This document shows positions 12,757 through 12,852 of a stretch of DNA of 12,852 nt, piece by piece. The notes under the pieces are model-generated. The model worked only from the letters and a program-made list of their open reading frames with translations. It was not told the DNA's origin and made no database searches. The translations under genes and the position numbers were made by a program. The stretch lies in NCBI GenBank assembly GCA_013696015.1, contig JACCZI010000158.1, positions 1 through 12,852 on the forward strand. The letters are read 5' to 3'. Every line of letters starts with the position of its first letter. Within the stretch, counting starts at the first letter, position 1. This DNA comes from Nocardioidaceae bacterium (lineage in GTDB: Bacteria > Actinomycetota > Actinomycetes > Propionibacteriales > Nocardioidaceae).

Positions 12757-12852
12757 GAAGTTATCCACAGTTCGCCAGCGAGGTCTGGCTTGAGGCACGC
12801 GCAAAAGCTAGTTTTGAGCCGGTCGCAGTTGTGCTCGTCTGCGGGGTGGTCC
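12748..12852. other. Terminal 105 bp with a perfect DnaA-box 9-mer
   Basis: TTATCCACA at 12761-12769 is the consensus DnaA box. A short CAAAA/TTTTG inverted repeat lies at 12802-12816. No gene start is convincing before the window ends. One DnaA box alone does not make an origin, and no cluster of boxes or AT-rich unwinding region is seen here. Confidence 0.5.

Noticed and set aside
12748..12852. Replication origin
   Set aside because: Only one consensus DnaA box; no cluster of boxes, no AT-rich element and no dnaA/dnaN genes.

Overview
The window is a high-GC, densely packed stretch of an actinobacterial chromosome. The evidence is G/C-rich third codon positions, ATGA stop/start overlaps, a leaderless promoter with a LexA-type operator of the actinobacterial form, and protein families typical of Actinomycetota. 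I would guess a Nocardioides-like or other Propionibacteriales member, but the sequence does not fix the genus. No tRNA, rRNA, CRISPR array or insertion sequence was seen.

Region 1 (1-4282, + strand) is the distal part of a [NiFe]-hydrogenase operon of the kind found in actinobacteria that scavenge atmospheric H2. It starts with the last codons of an upstream protein, possibly the NifU/Rieske-like accessory protein. Next come a Cys-rich DUF5947-like protein, a DUF6084-like protein, a 478-aa cluster protein of unknown function and a 39-aa DUF6893-like membrane miniprotein. Two small acidic, probably disordered proteins follow, then the large-subunit maturation protease and HypC. The first five reading frames are joined by four consecutive ATGA overlaps. 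The structural subunits must lie upstream, outside the window.

Region 2 (4283-10009, - strand) converges on hypC across a shared hairpin. Read in its own direction it is a three-gene operon: a 930-aa fusion of a bleomycin hydrolase/PepC-type cysteine peptidase with an NAD(P)-dependent aldehyde dehydrogenase, then a flavin disulfide-oxidoreductase-like protein 1 nt downstream, then a CYTH-CHAD protein joined by an ATGA overlap. Catalytic residues of both halves of the fusion are intact. The join sits directly after the PepC C-terminal tail, which in known bleomycin hydrolases lies in the enzyme's own active site. This is the most unusual object in the window.

Region 3 (10010-12852) opens with a 167-bp divergent intergenic region. 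A polytopic membrane protein with a DUF2157-like N-terminus and a Pro/Gly-rich tail follows. Next is a DUF222/HNH (13E12-repeat-type) gene with a perfect TATAAT box, a near-perfect LexA operator covering its ATG, and no 5' leader. A 10-bp hairpin overlaps its stop codon, with a perfect DnaA-box 9-mer just beyond.

The hydrogenase genes plausibly work together to mature a high-affinity uptake hydrogenase. No direct functional link between that operon and the convergent one can be read from the sequence.
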